Notes under the pieces: model-generated | Seen by the model: the letters and a program-made list of their open reading frames with translations, nothing else | What the model was told of the DNA's origin: nothing | Databases searched by the model: none | Source: Jiangella rhizosphaerae | Lineage (GTDB): Bacteria; Actinomycetota; Actinomycetes; Jiangellales; Jiangellaceae | Assembly: GCF_003579925.1 (NCBI RefSeq) | Contig: NZ_QUAL01000016.1 | Location: 1-35,315 of the forward strand | Length of the DNA: 35,315 nucleotides | Reading direction: 5' to 3' | Part shown: piece by piece, positions 28,446 to 35,315 of the stretch | Layout: each line of letters opens with the position of its first letter | How positions within the stretch are numbered: the first letter of the stretch is position 1 | Translations under genes and position numbers: made by a program

Positions 28446-29612
28446 ATGAGAACCCGCGACGAGGTGAAGGCGGCCGTCCGCGCGCTCGGAGTCGAGACGG
28501 CGTCCTGGGCGTTCGCCAACTCCGGCACCCGGTTCAAGGTGTTCGGCCAGCCGGGCGTGCCGCGCGACCCGTTCGAGAAGATCGCCGACGCCGCGCAGGT
28601 GCACCAGTACACGGGCTCGGCGCCGCGGGTCTCGCTGCACATCCCGTGGGACCTGGTCGACGACTTCACGGCGCTGGCGAACCACGCCCGCGACCTCGGC
28701 GTCGAGATCGGCGCCATCAACAGCAACGTGTTCCAGGACGACGACTACAAGCTCGGCTCGCTGGCCAATCCCGACCCCTCGGTCCGCGCGAAGGCCGTCG
28801 CCCATCACCTGCAGTGCATCGACGTCCTGCGCGCCACCGGCTCGAAGGACCTGAAGATCTGGCTGGCCGACGGCCTCAACTACCCCGGCCAGGACTCCCT
28901 GCGCGACCGCCAGGAGCGGCTGGCCGACTCGCTCCGGCAGATCTACGCCGCGCTCGACGACGACCACCGCATCCTGCTCGAGTACAAGTTCTTCGAGCCG
29001 GCGTTCTACGCCACCGACATCCCCGATTGGGGCACGTCGCTGACGCACTGCCTCGCGCTCGGCGAGCGGGCACACGTCGTGCTCGACACCGGCCACCACG
29101 CGCCGGGCACGAACATCGAGTTCATCGTCATGATGCTGCTGCGCGCCGGCCGGCTCGGGGCGTTCGACTTCAACTCGCGGTTCTACGCCGACGACGACCT
29201 CATGGTCGGCGCCGCCGACCCGTTCCAGCTGTTCCGCATCCTGCACGAGATCGTCAGCCAGGACGCGCACCAGCCGGAGTCGCGGGTCAACTTCATGCTC
29301 GACCAGTGCCACAACATCGAGCCGAAGATCCCGGCGGTCATCCGCTCGGTGCTCAACGTCCAGGAGGCGCTGGCCAAGGCGCTCCTGGTCGACGCCGACG
29401 CGCTGGCCAAGGCGCAGGCGAGCGGCGACGTGCTCGGCGCGAACGCGGTGCTCATGGACGCCTACAACACCGACGTCCGTCCGTTGCTCGCCGAGCTGCG
29501 CGAGGAGCAGGGCCTCGACCCCGACCCCATCGCGGCGTACCAGCGCTCGGGCTACTTCGAGAAGATCAGCGCCGAGCGGGCCGACGGCGCGCAGGCCGGC
29601 TGGGGAGCCTGA
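28446..29612 (+). CDS. rhaI: L-rhamnose isomerase (RhaI type)
   Basis: This 388-aa metal-dependent isomerase converts L-rhamnose to L-rhamnulose. The TIM-barrel sequence is that of the Pseudomonas stutzeri/actinobacterial RhaI group rather than E. coli RhaA: TASWAFANSGTRFKVFGQPG, IGAINSNVFQDDDYKLGSL, KIWLADGLNYPGQDSLRDRQ, LLEYKFFEPAFYATDI with the metal Glu, VVLDTGHHAPGTNIEF with Asp and His ligands, and FDFNSRFYADDDLMVG with the last Asp. Length fits. The start is ATG at 28446, with GGAGG about 8 nt upstream; an overlapping ATG at 28442 is in another frame. It is the first gene of the rha operon, followed 2 nt later by rhaM. Confidence 0.95.
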   Translation: MRTRDEVKAAVRALGVETASWAFANSGTRFKVFGQPGVPRDPFEKIADAAQVHQYTGSAPRVSLHIPWDLVDDFTALANHARDLGVEIGAINSNVFQDDDYKLGSLANPDPSVRAKAVAHHLQCIDVLRATGSKDLKIWLADGLNYPGQDSLRDRQERLADSLRQIYAALDDDHRILLEYKFFEPAFYATDIPDWGTSLTHCLALGERAHVVLDTGHHAPGTNIEFIVMMLLRAGRLGAFDFNSRFYADDDLMVGAADPFQLFRILHEIVSQDAHQPESRVNFMLDQCHNIEPKIPAVIRSVLNVQEALAKALLVDADALAKAQASGDVLGANAVLMDAYNTDVRPLLAELREEQGLDPDPIAAYQRSGYFEKISAERADGAQAGWGA

Positions 29613-29614
29613 CG

Positions 29615-29965
29615 GTGCCGCGGTACTGCTTCGTCTCGCAGGTCCGCACCGACCGGCTGGAGGAGTACCGTCGCCGGCACGCGGCGGTCTGGCCGGAGAT
29701 GCTGCGGGCGCTGCGCGACACCGGCTGGCGCAACTACTCGATCTTCCTCGGCGACGACGGCCTGCTGGTCGGCTACGTCGAGGCCGACGACCTCGCCGCG
29801 TCGCAGGCGGCCATGCAGGCCACCGACGTCAACCGCCGCTGGCAGGAGGAGATGGCGCTGCTGTTCGCCGACGGCGGCAAGCCCGACGAGAACTGGCGGC
29901 TCATCGACGAGGTGTTCAACCTCGACGACCAACTGGCCGCCGCGCCCCGAGAAGAGGACCGATGA
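29615..29965 (+). CDS. rhaM: L-rhamnose mutarotase
   Basis: This 116-aa protein interconverts alpha and beta anomers of L-rhamnose and so supplies the form used by the isomerase. The sequence follows the RhaM/RhaU pattern throughout: CFVSQVRTDRLEEYRRRHAA with the catalytic His, VWPEMLRALRDTGWRNYSIF, GYVEADDLAAS, and VNRRWQEEMALLF. Length is normal (about 104-116). The GTG start at 29615 is 2 nt after the rhaI stop, with GGGGAG about 8 nt upstream inside rhaI. Its stop overlaps the next start by ATGA. The C-terminal ten residues beyond the family core are charged and may be disordered. Confidence 0.93.
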   Translation: MPRYCFVSQVRTDRLEEYRRRHAAVWPEMLRALRDTGWRNYSIFLGDDGLLVGYVEADDLAASQAAMQATDVNRRWQEEMALLFADGGKPDENWRLIDEVFNLDDQLAAAPREEDR

Positions 29966-31998
29966 CCAACCCCACCGTCACCGAGCTGATCGAGCGGAGC
30001 AACCGGCTCGGGTCGGACCCGCGCAACACCAACTACGCCGGCGGCAACACGTCGGCCAAGGGCACCGCCGTCGACCCGGTCACAGGCGGCGAGGTCGAGC
30101 TGCTGTGGGTCAAGGGGTCCGGTGGTGACCTCGGCACGCTGACGGAGTCCGGCCTGGCCGTGCTGCGGCTGGACCGCATGCGCGCGCTCGTCGACGTCTA
30201 TCCGGGCGTGGAGCGCGAGGACGAGATGGTCGCCGCGTTCGACTACTGCCTGCACGGCAGGGGCGGCGCGGCGCCGTCCATCGACACGGCCATGCACGGG
30301 CTGGTCGACGCCGCGCACGTCGACCACCTGCACCCCGACTCCGGCATCGCGCTGGCGACGGCGGCCGACGGCGAGGCGCTGACGAAGGAGTGCTTCGGCG
30401 AGAAGGTCGTGTGGGTGCCGTGGCGGCGGCCGGGCTTCCAGCTGGGGCTGGATATCGCCGCCATCAAGGCCGCGCACCCCGAGGCGGTCGGCTGCGTCCT
30501 CGGCGGGCACGGCATCACCGCGTGGGGCGCCACCAGCGAGGAGTGCGAGGCGAACTCGCTGTGGATGATCCGGACGGCGGAGGAGTTCCTCGCCGCCCGC
30601 GGCAAGGCCGAGCCGTTCGGCGCCGTCGTCGACGGGTTCGGCCCGCTGCCCGAACCGCAGCGCCGGGAACGCGCCGCCGCGCTGGCCCCGGTGATCCGCG
30701 GCCTTGCCTCGACGGACAAGCCGCAGGTCGGCCACTTCACCGACAGCGACGTCGTGCTCGACTTCCTGTCCCGCGAGAAGCTCGCCGCGCTGGCCGAGCT
30801 GGGCACGTCCTGCCCCGACCACTTCCTGCGCACCAAGGTTCGGCCGCTCGTGCTGGACCTGCCCGCCACGGCGCCGCTGGCCGACGCCGTCGCCCGGCTG
30901 CGTGAGCTGCACGCCGCCTACCGTCAGGAGTACGCCGCCTACTACCAGCGGCACGCCACGCCCGACAGCCCAGCCATGCGGGGCGCGGACCCGGCGATCG
31001 TCCTGGTGCCGGGCGTGGGGATGTTCTCCTTCGGCAAGGACAAGCAGACCGCCCGCGTGGCCGGCGAGTTCTACGTCAACGCCATCAACGTCATGCGGGG
31101 CGCCGAGGCCGTCTCCACCTACGCGCCGATCCCCGAGAGCGAGAAGTTCCGCATCGAGTACTGGTCGCTGGAAGAGGCCAAACTGCAGCGGATGCCCAAG
31201 CCCAAGCCGCTGGCCACCCGCGTCGCGCTGGTCACCGGCGCGGGGTCGGGCATCGGCAAGGCGATCGCCGAACGGCTGGCCGCCGAAGGCGCCTGCGTCG
31301 TCGTGGCCGACCTCAACGGCGACAACGCCGCCGCGGTCGCCGCGGGCATCGGGTCCACCGACGTGGCCGTGCCGGTCACCGTCGACGTCACGTCCGAGGA
31401 GCAGATCGCGGCGGCGTTCCAGCAGGCCGTGCTCGCCTTCGGCGGCGTCGACCTGGTCGTCAACAACGCCGGGCTGTCCATCTCCAAGCCGCTGCTCGAG
31501 ACCACCGCCGCCGACTGGGACCTGCAGCACGACGTCATGGCGCGCGGATCGTTCCTGGTCTCGCGCGAGGCGGCCCGGGCGATGATCGACCAGGGGCTGG
31601 GCGGCGACATCGTCTACATCGCCAGCAAGAACGGCGTCTTCGCCGGCCCGAACAACGTCGCCTACGGCGCCACCAAGGCCGACCAGGCGCACCAGGTGCG
31701 GCTGCTCGCGGCCGAGCTCGGCGAGCACGGCATCCGCGTCAACGGCGTCAACCCCGACGGCGTCGTCCGCGGCTCCGGCATCTTCGCCGGCGGCTGGGGC
31801 GCGCAGCGCGCCGCCGTCTACGGCGTGCCCGAGGACGAGCTCGGCGCGTTCTACGCCAAGCGGACCCTGCTCAAGCGCGAGGTGCTGCCCGAGCACGTCG
31901 CCAACGCGGTCTTCGCCCTCACCGGCGGCGACCTGTCCCACACGACCGGCCTCCACATCCCGGTCGACGCCGGGGTCGCGGCGGCGTTCCTGCGATGA
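29962..31998 (+). CDS. rhaEW: Bifunctional rhamnulose-1-phosphate aldolase/lactaldehyde dehydrogenase
   Basis: This 678-aa fusion enzyme carries out the last two steps of rhamnose breakdown. Residues about 1-410 form a class II aldolase domain: TNYAGGNTSAKG, WVKGSGGDLGTL, then HVDHLHPDSGIALATA with metal His, VLGGHGITAWG, and a long C-terminal part specific to this fused family. Residues about 415-678 form a short-chain dehydrogenase: TGAGSGIG (about 425-432), NNAGLSISKP, IASKNGVFAGP with the catalytic Ser, and VAYGATKAD with Tyr and Lys. It should cleave L-rhamnulose 1-phosphate to dihydroxyacetone phosphate and L-lactaldehyde, then oxidise the latter to L-lactate. ATGA overlaps join it to rhaM before and rhaB after, implying coupled translation. 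Confidence 0.95.
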   Translation: MTNPTVTELIERSNRLGSDPRNTNYAGGNTSAKGTAVDPVTGGEVELLWVKGSGGDLGTLTESGLAVLRLDRMRALVDVYPGVEREDEMVAAFDYCLHGRGGAAPSIDTAMHGLVDAAHVDHLHPDSGIALATAADGEALTKECFGEKVVWVPWRRPGFQLGLDIAAIKAAHPEAVGCVLGGHGITAWGATSEECEANSLWMIRTAEEFLAARGKAEPFGAVVDGFGPLPEPQRRERAAALAPVIRGLASTDKPQVGHFTDSDVVLDFLSREKLAALAELGTSCPDHFLRTKVRPLVLDLPATAPLADAVARLRELHAAYRQEYAAYYQRHATPDSPAMRGADPAIVLVPGVGMFSFGKDKQTARVAGEFYVNAINVMRGAEAVSTYAPIPESEKFRIEYWSLEEAKLQRMPKPKPLATRVALVTGAGSGIGKAIAERLAAEGACVVVADLNGDNAAAVAAGIGSTDVAVPVTVDVTSEEQIAAAFQQAVLAFGGVDLVVNNAGLSISKPLLETTAADWDLQHDVMARGSFLVSREAARAMIDQGLGGDIVYIASKNGVFAGPNNVAYGATKADQAHQVRLLAAELGEHGIRVNGVNPDGVVRGSGIFAGGWGAQRAAVYGVPEDELGAFYAKRTLLKREVLPEHVANAVFALTGGDLSHTTGLHIPVDAGVAAAFLR

Positions 31999-33431
31999 GC
32001 CCGGTGCTCACCGCGGCCGCCGTGGATCTGGGTGCCTCGAGCGGCCGGGTCATGCTGGCCCGGATCGGGCGGGAGCGCTTGGACCTCACCGAGGTGCACC
32101 GCTTCCCCAACGTGCCGGTGCGGCTCCCCGGCGGGCTGCACTGGGACGTGCTGCGGCTGTACCGCGACGTGCTCGACGGCCTCGGACAGGCAGCCCGGGC
32201 GGCCACCGGCGGCGAGCCGCTGCGCAGCATCGGCATCGACTCGTGGGCGGTCGACTACGGCCTGCTCGACGCCACCGGCGCGCTGCTCGGCAACCCGTAC
32301 CACTACCGCGACGGGCGGACGGCCGACGCGGCGGCGACGGTGCATGCGAAGGTCGGCGAGCGCGAGCTGTACGACGTCACCGGGCTGCAGTTCCTGCCGT
32401 TCAACACGATCTACCAGCTGGCCGCCGAGTCCGGCCCCGCGCTGGAGCGGGCCGCGCACGCCGTGCTCGTGCCCGACCTGCTGACGTACTGGCTGACCGG
32501 CACGCTCGGCACCGAGTTCTCCAACGCCTCGACGACCGGCCTGCTCGACGTCCGCTCCCGCGAGTGGGCGGCACCGCTGTTCGCCGCGCTCGGGCTCCCG
32601 GCCGCGCTGTTCCCGCCGCTGCGCCTCCCCGGCGACGTCGTCGGGCCGCTGCTGCCGGAGGTGCTCGACGACACCGGGCTCGACCCGTCCGCCGTCGTCA
32701 CCGCCGTCGGGTCGCACGACACCGCGTCGGCCGTGGTCGGGGTCCCGGCCGCGGACGAGCGGTTCGCCTACATCTCGTGCGGGACGTGGTCGCTGGTCGG
32801 CGTCGAGCTGGACCGGCCGGTGCTGACCGAGGCGGGCCGGGCCGCCAACTTCACCAACGAGGGCGGCGTCGACGGTACGGTGCGCTACCTGCGCAACGTC
32901 ATGGGGCTGTGGCTGCTCAGTGAGTCGATCGCGACGTGGAACCGCGTCGGGCCGGCGGCCGACCTCCCGGCGCTGCTCGCGGCCGCCGCCGACGTCCCCG
33001 CCGGCGGCCCGGTCTTCGACCCCGACGACCCGGTCTTCCTGCCGCCCGGCGACATGCCGGCCCGCATCGCCGAGGTGCTGCACCGGTCCGGTGCGCAGGT
33101 GCCCGAGACCCGGCCCGAGCTGGTCCGTTGCATCCTCGACAGCCTGGCCGCCGCCTACGCGCGCACCGTCCGCGAGGCCGCGGAGCTGTCCGGCCGCGCC
33201 GTCGACGTCGTCCACCTCGTCGGCGGTGGCGCGCAGAACGAGCTGCTGTGCCGGCTGACGGCCGACGCCTGCGGCCTGCCGGTGCTGGCCGGCCCGGTCG
33301 AGGCGACCGCGCTGGGCAACGTGCTGGTCCAGGCCCGCGCCCACGGCGCCGTCGACGGTGACCGGTGGGCGCTGCGGGCGCTGCTGCGCGCCACCCAGCC
33401 GGTGCGGCGGTACGATCCGGCCGCCCGTTAG
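31995..33431 (+). CDS. rhaB: L-rhamnulokinase
   Basis: This 478-aa FGGY-family sugar kinase phosphorylates L-rhamnulose at C1 using ATP. The first actin-like domain begins AAVDLGASSGRVML (phosphate 1 loop) and continues with VPVRLPGGLHWDVLRLY and SIGIDSWAVDYGLLD with the catalytic Asp. The middle has LQFLPFNTIYQLAAE and VPDLLTYWLTG, and the second domain has VGSHDTASAVVGVP, FAYISCGTWSLVGVE, and the ATP-binding VHLVGGGAQNELLCRLTADACGLPV. Length and motif order match RhaB. ATGA overlap with rhaEW. It is the last gene of the rha operon; a hairpin follows 38 nt later. Confidence 0.95.
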   Translation: MSPVLTAAAVDLGASSGRVMLARIGRERLDLTEVHRFPNVPVRLPGGLHWDVLRLYRDVLDGLGQAARAATGGEPLRSIGIDSWAVDYGLLDATGALLGNPYHYRDGRTADAAATVHAKVGERELYDVTGLQFLPFNTIYQLAAESGPALERAAHAVLVPDLLTYWLTGTLGTEFSNASTTGLLDVRSREWAAPLFAALGLPAALFPPLRLPGDVVGPLLPEVLDDTGLDPSAVVTAVGSHDTASAVVGVPAADERFAYISCGTWSLVGVELDRPVLTEAGRAANFTNEGGVDGTVRYLRNVMGLWLLSESIATWNRVGPAADLPALLAAAADVPAGGPVFDPDDPVFLPPGDMPARIAEVLHRSGAQVPETRPELVRCILDSLAAAYARTVREAAELSGRAVDVVHLVGGGAQNELLCRLTADACGLPVLAGPVEATALGNVLVQARAHGAVDGDRWALRALLRATQPVRRYDPAAR

Positions 33432-33468
33432 GCTCGGCCCGTGGAGGGCCAGGAACACCGGCGGCGAC

Positions 33469-33487
33469 TGGGGGCCGGAGGCTCCCA
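33469..33487 (+). terminator. Hairpin after the rhamnose operon
   Basis: TGGGGGCC (33469-33476) pairs with GGCTCCCA (33480-33487), one G-T wobble, with a 3-nt loop. It lies 38 nt beyond rhaB. Confidence 0.5.
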
Positions 33488-33565
33488 CGAGTCGTCGGTC
33501 CGGGGGCGCGAGTGGATGGGAGTCAGTGACGTGAGGTGCATGGCCCGACACATGAGCGTGGGGCG

Positions 33566-34921
33566 ATGATTCGGCCCACCACCGCCACCGACCTCACCCG
33601 TCTCGTCGCCGAGGAGCAGGCCGGCAGCCGGCTGCCCTCCGTCGCCGCCGGCATCGTCCGCGACGGCGAGCTCGTCTGGTCCGCCGCGCGCGGCACCATC
33701 GACGGCCGCGAGGGCGGCCGCGAGGCCGACGAGCACACGCAGTACCGCATGGGCTCGATCACCAAGACGTTCGTCGCGGTGGCGGTCATGCGGCTGCGCG
33801 ACGAGGGCCGCCTCGACCTCACCGACCCGCTGGACAAGCACCTCCCCGACACCGCCATCGGGGACGTCACCATTGCGCAGCTGCTGTCGCACGGCGCCGG
33901 GCTGCAGGCCGAGACCGACGGGCCGTGGTGGGAGCGCACCGAGGGCGGCCCGTGGCGGTCGCTGTCGACCCAGCTCGGCCGGCGGCACCCGGCCGGGCAG
34001 CGGTTCCACTACTCCAACGTCGGCTTCGGCGTCCTCGGCGAGCTGGTCGGCCGGATGCACGGCCGGTCGTGGGCGAAGGTCGTCTCCGAGGAGCTGCTCG
34101 AGCCGCTCGGCATGGGCCGCACGACGTCGCGGCCGGTCGCGCCGCACGCGCACGGCCTCGCCGTCCACCCGTTCGCCGACGTCGTCCTGCCCGAGCCCGA
34201 GCACGACGGCGGCGCGATGGCGCCGGCCGGTCAGCTCTGGTCGACGGTGCGTGACCTCGCGCGGTGGGCGGCGTTCCTCGGCGGCCGGACCGACGGGCTG
34301 CTGTCCGCCGACACGCTGGCGGAGATGTGCCGCCCGCTGGTCGTCGTCGACGTGCCCGGAGCGCCGTGGACGGGCGCGCACGGTCTCGGCCTCCAGCTGT
34401 GGAACGACGGCGGCCGCCGCTTCACCGGCCACGGCGGTTCGATGCCCGGCTTCCTCGCCGAGGTGCGGGTCGACGTCGAGACCGGCGACGGCGTCGTCGT
34501 GCTCACCAACACCACGGCGGGGCTCTCGCGCGGCTTCGCCGCCGGGCTGCTCGACGCGTTCACCGCCGCCGAGCCGCACACTCCGCCCGTCTGGCGGGTC
34601 GGCTCGGTGCCGCCTGAGCTGTTCGAGCTGGTCGGACACTGGTACTGGGGATCGACGACGTTCGAGCTGCGGGCCATGGACGACGGCTGGCTGCGGCTCG
34701 GCCCTGCACACGGCGCCGGCCGGGCGTCGCGCTTCCGCCCCGACGGCGACGGCGGCTGGGTCGGCCTGGACGGCTACTACGCCGGCGAGCCGCTGCGGGT
34801 GGTCCGGCACGCCGACGGGACCGTCCGGCACCTCGACCTCGCGTCGTTCATCTTCACCCGCACCCCGTACGACCCCCGCGCCGACGTCCCCGGCGGCGTC
34901 GACCCCGCCGGCTGGCGCTGA
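33566..34921 (+). CDS. Beta-lactamase-fold serine hydrolase
   Basis: This 451-aa protein belongs to the class C beta-lactamase/penicillin-binding-protein-like group (family S12). The nucleophile motif is GSITKTF (Ser64-x-x-Lys67), the second motif is FHYSNVGFG (Tyr-Ser-Asn), and the third is the GHGGSMPGF region, where HGG replaces KTG as in esterase-like members. The last 110 residues are a separate beta-rich domain (PPELFELVGHWYWGSTTFEL onward) like the lipocalin-type tail of many S12 proteins. No signal peptide is seen, so it is probably cytosolic. The natural substrate may be a D-amino peptide or an ester; beta-lactam hydrolysis is not implied. ATG at 33566 is preferred over 33536 because family similarity starts there; the SD is weak (GTGGGG). 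Confidence 0.88.
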   Translation: MIRPTTATDLTRLVAEEQAGSRLPSVAAGIVRDGELVWSAARGTIDGREGGREADEHTQYRMGSITKTFVAVAVMRLRDEGRLDLTDPLDKHLPDTAIGDVTIAQLLSHGAGLQAETDGPWWERTEGGPWRSLSTQLGRRHPAGQRFHYSNVGFGVLGELVGRMHGRSWAKVVSEELLEPLGMGRTTSRPVAPHAHGLAVHPFADVVLPEPEHDGGAMAPAGQLWSTVRDLARWAAFLGGRTDGLLSADTLAEMCRPLVVVDVPGAPWTGAHGLGLQLWNDGGRRFTGHGGSMPGFLAEVRVDVETGDGVVVLTNTTAGLSRGFAAGLLDAFTAAEPHTPPVWRVGSVPPELFELVGHWYWGSTTFELRAMDDGWLRLGPAHGAGRASRFRPDGDGGWVGLDGYYAGEPLRVVRHADGTVRHLDLASFIFTRTPYDPRADVPGGVDPAGWR

Positions 34922-34925
34922 CGCG

Positions 34926-35226
34926 GACGCCGCGGCGGCCATCCACCCGCTCCCGGACCGTTCACGCCACTCGAGCTCTGCCGTCCGGGGCCGACGCCGC
35001 GGCGGCCATCCGCTCTCCCCCGGACCGCTCACCCCGCTGGAGCTCTGCCGTCCGATCAGACCGCAGACCTCCAGCACGCCGCCGACGCCCGGGGCGGCCG
35101 CGGCCCCCGCCGGCCGGCACCGACGCGGACCGACGCGGACGCCGCGGCCGTCCTCCGCTCTCCCCCGGACCGCTCACGCCACTGGAGCTCTGCCGTCCGA
35201 TCAGACCGCAGACCTCCAGCACGCCG
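34926..35226. repeat. Three tandem copies of a hairpin-bearing repeat
   Basis: The unit begins GACGCCGCGG, contains CCCGGACCG and GAGCTCTGCCGTCCG, and occurs at 34926-34987 (shortened), 34993-35081 and 35138-35226. Copies 2 and 3 are 145 bp apart and nearly identical. They end in a near-palindrome of about 38 bp, with TGGAGCTCTGC pairing with GCAGACCTCCA at 10 of 11 positions. The interval from 34922 to 35315 holds no gene that can be supported. It may act as tandem terminators for the serine hydrolase gene. Confidence 0.65.
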
Positions 35227-35259
35227 CAGGCCCCGGCCCCGTCCGGAAACGCCGCATTC

Positions 35260-35295
35260 GTCACACCGAGTGTGACTGGTACTCGCGGGTAAGGT
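35260..35295. promoter_or_regulatory. Two adjacent dyads and a -10-like element at the right edge
   Basis: GTCACAC-CGA-GTGTGAC (35260-35276) is a perfect 7-bp inverted repeat. Close behind, TACTCGCGGGTA (35280-35291) is a 12-bp dyad with one mismatched pair. TAAGGT (35290-35295) fits a -10. They probably belong to a plus-strand gene beyond the window. Confidence 0.35.
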
Positions 35296-35315
35296 CACCG
35301 GGGATTTCCGGCTAC

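Noticed and set aside
29773-33551. Long minus-strand frames (727 and 566 codons) opposite rhaEW and rhaB
   Set aside because: They are shadows of genes with unmistakable family motifs and carry no motif themselves.
34926-35226. CRISPR array
   Set aside because: Only three copies, the first shortened, with unequal spacing and no regular unique spacers; no cas genes are present.

Overview
The window is a 35.3 kb chromosomal segment of a high-GC actinobacterium. The evidence is a bldC-type developmental regulator, valine dehydrogenase, a DUF3073 protein, an LPDTG sortase signal, frequent GTG starts and apparently leaderless transcripts. The order bldC - vdh - DUF3073 - purM - (gap) - purF resembles the bldC neighbourhood of Streptomyces, but purM and purF are separated here. 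The genus cannot be fixed from the sequence; a non-Streptomyces actinomycete (for example Jiangellales-like) is only a guess. All functions are assigned from protein motifs and recalled family knowledge; no database search was run.

Layout. (1) 1-4348, minus strand: a two-gene operon of a large secreted beta-helix glycosidase (GH141-like) and a sugar-binding ABC lipoprotein, ending in a strong hairpin at the left edge. (2) 4464-5774: an aldo/keto reductase that has lost its N-terminal quarter, then a gene-free, hairpin-rich stretch. (3) 5775-9383: bldC, a 14-TM-type MFS drug exporter, vdh and a DUF3073 protein. (4) 9478-15729: purM and purF, with a block between them holding a GNAT acetyltransferase with a possible leader peptide, a 550-bp island of paired long hairpins, an APH-type phosphotransferase and a membrane-anchored SH3b protein. 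(5) 15808-20273: a short-chain dehydrogenase, a small GIY-YIG-like protein, a secreted M14 carboxypeptidase, and a DUF1697/M20 dipeptidase pair. (6) 20406-25359: an exported nucleic-acid scavenging pair, a wall-anchored 5'-nucleotidase followed by an ExeM/NucH-type extracellular nuclease. (7) 25532-27054: an overlapping lipoprotein and secreted Cys-rich protein of unknown function. (8) 27317-33431: a complete L-rhamnose catabolic unit, with a LacI-family regulator divergent from rhaI-rhaM-rhaEW-rhaB. The last three genes are coupled by ATGA overlaps, and the promoter carries a LacI-type operator. (9) 33566-35315: a beta-lactamase-fold serine hydrolase, a repeat array, and palindromes that may belong to a gene beyond the edge.

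How the genes work together. The rhamnose genes convert L-rhamnose to dihydroxyacetone phosphate and lactate: mutarotation, isomerisation, phosphorylation, aldol cleavage, lactaldehyde oxidation. No rhamnose transporter lies in the window. The 5'-nucleotidase and the nuclease should together release nucleosides and phosphate from external nucleic acid. The glycosidase and binding protein look like the front end of a glycan-uptake system whose permeases are elsewhere.

The least ordinary feature is the island at 11665-12217. Two roughly 136-bp hairpin elements lie in opposite orientation. Their cores differ in sequence but stay largely self-complementary, which is the pattern expected if the folded shape is under selection. 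They flank a spacer crowded with short perfect palindromes.
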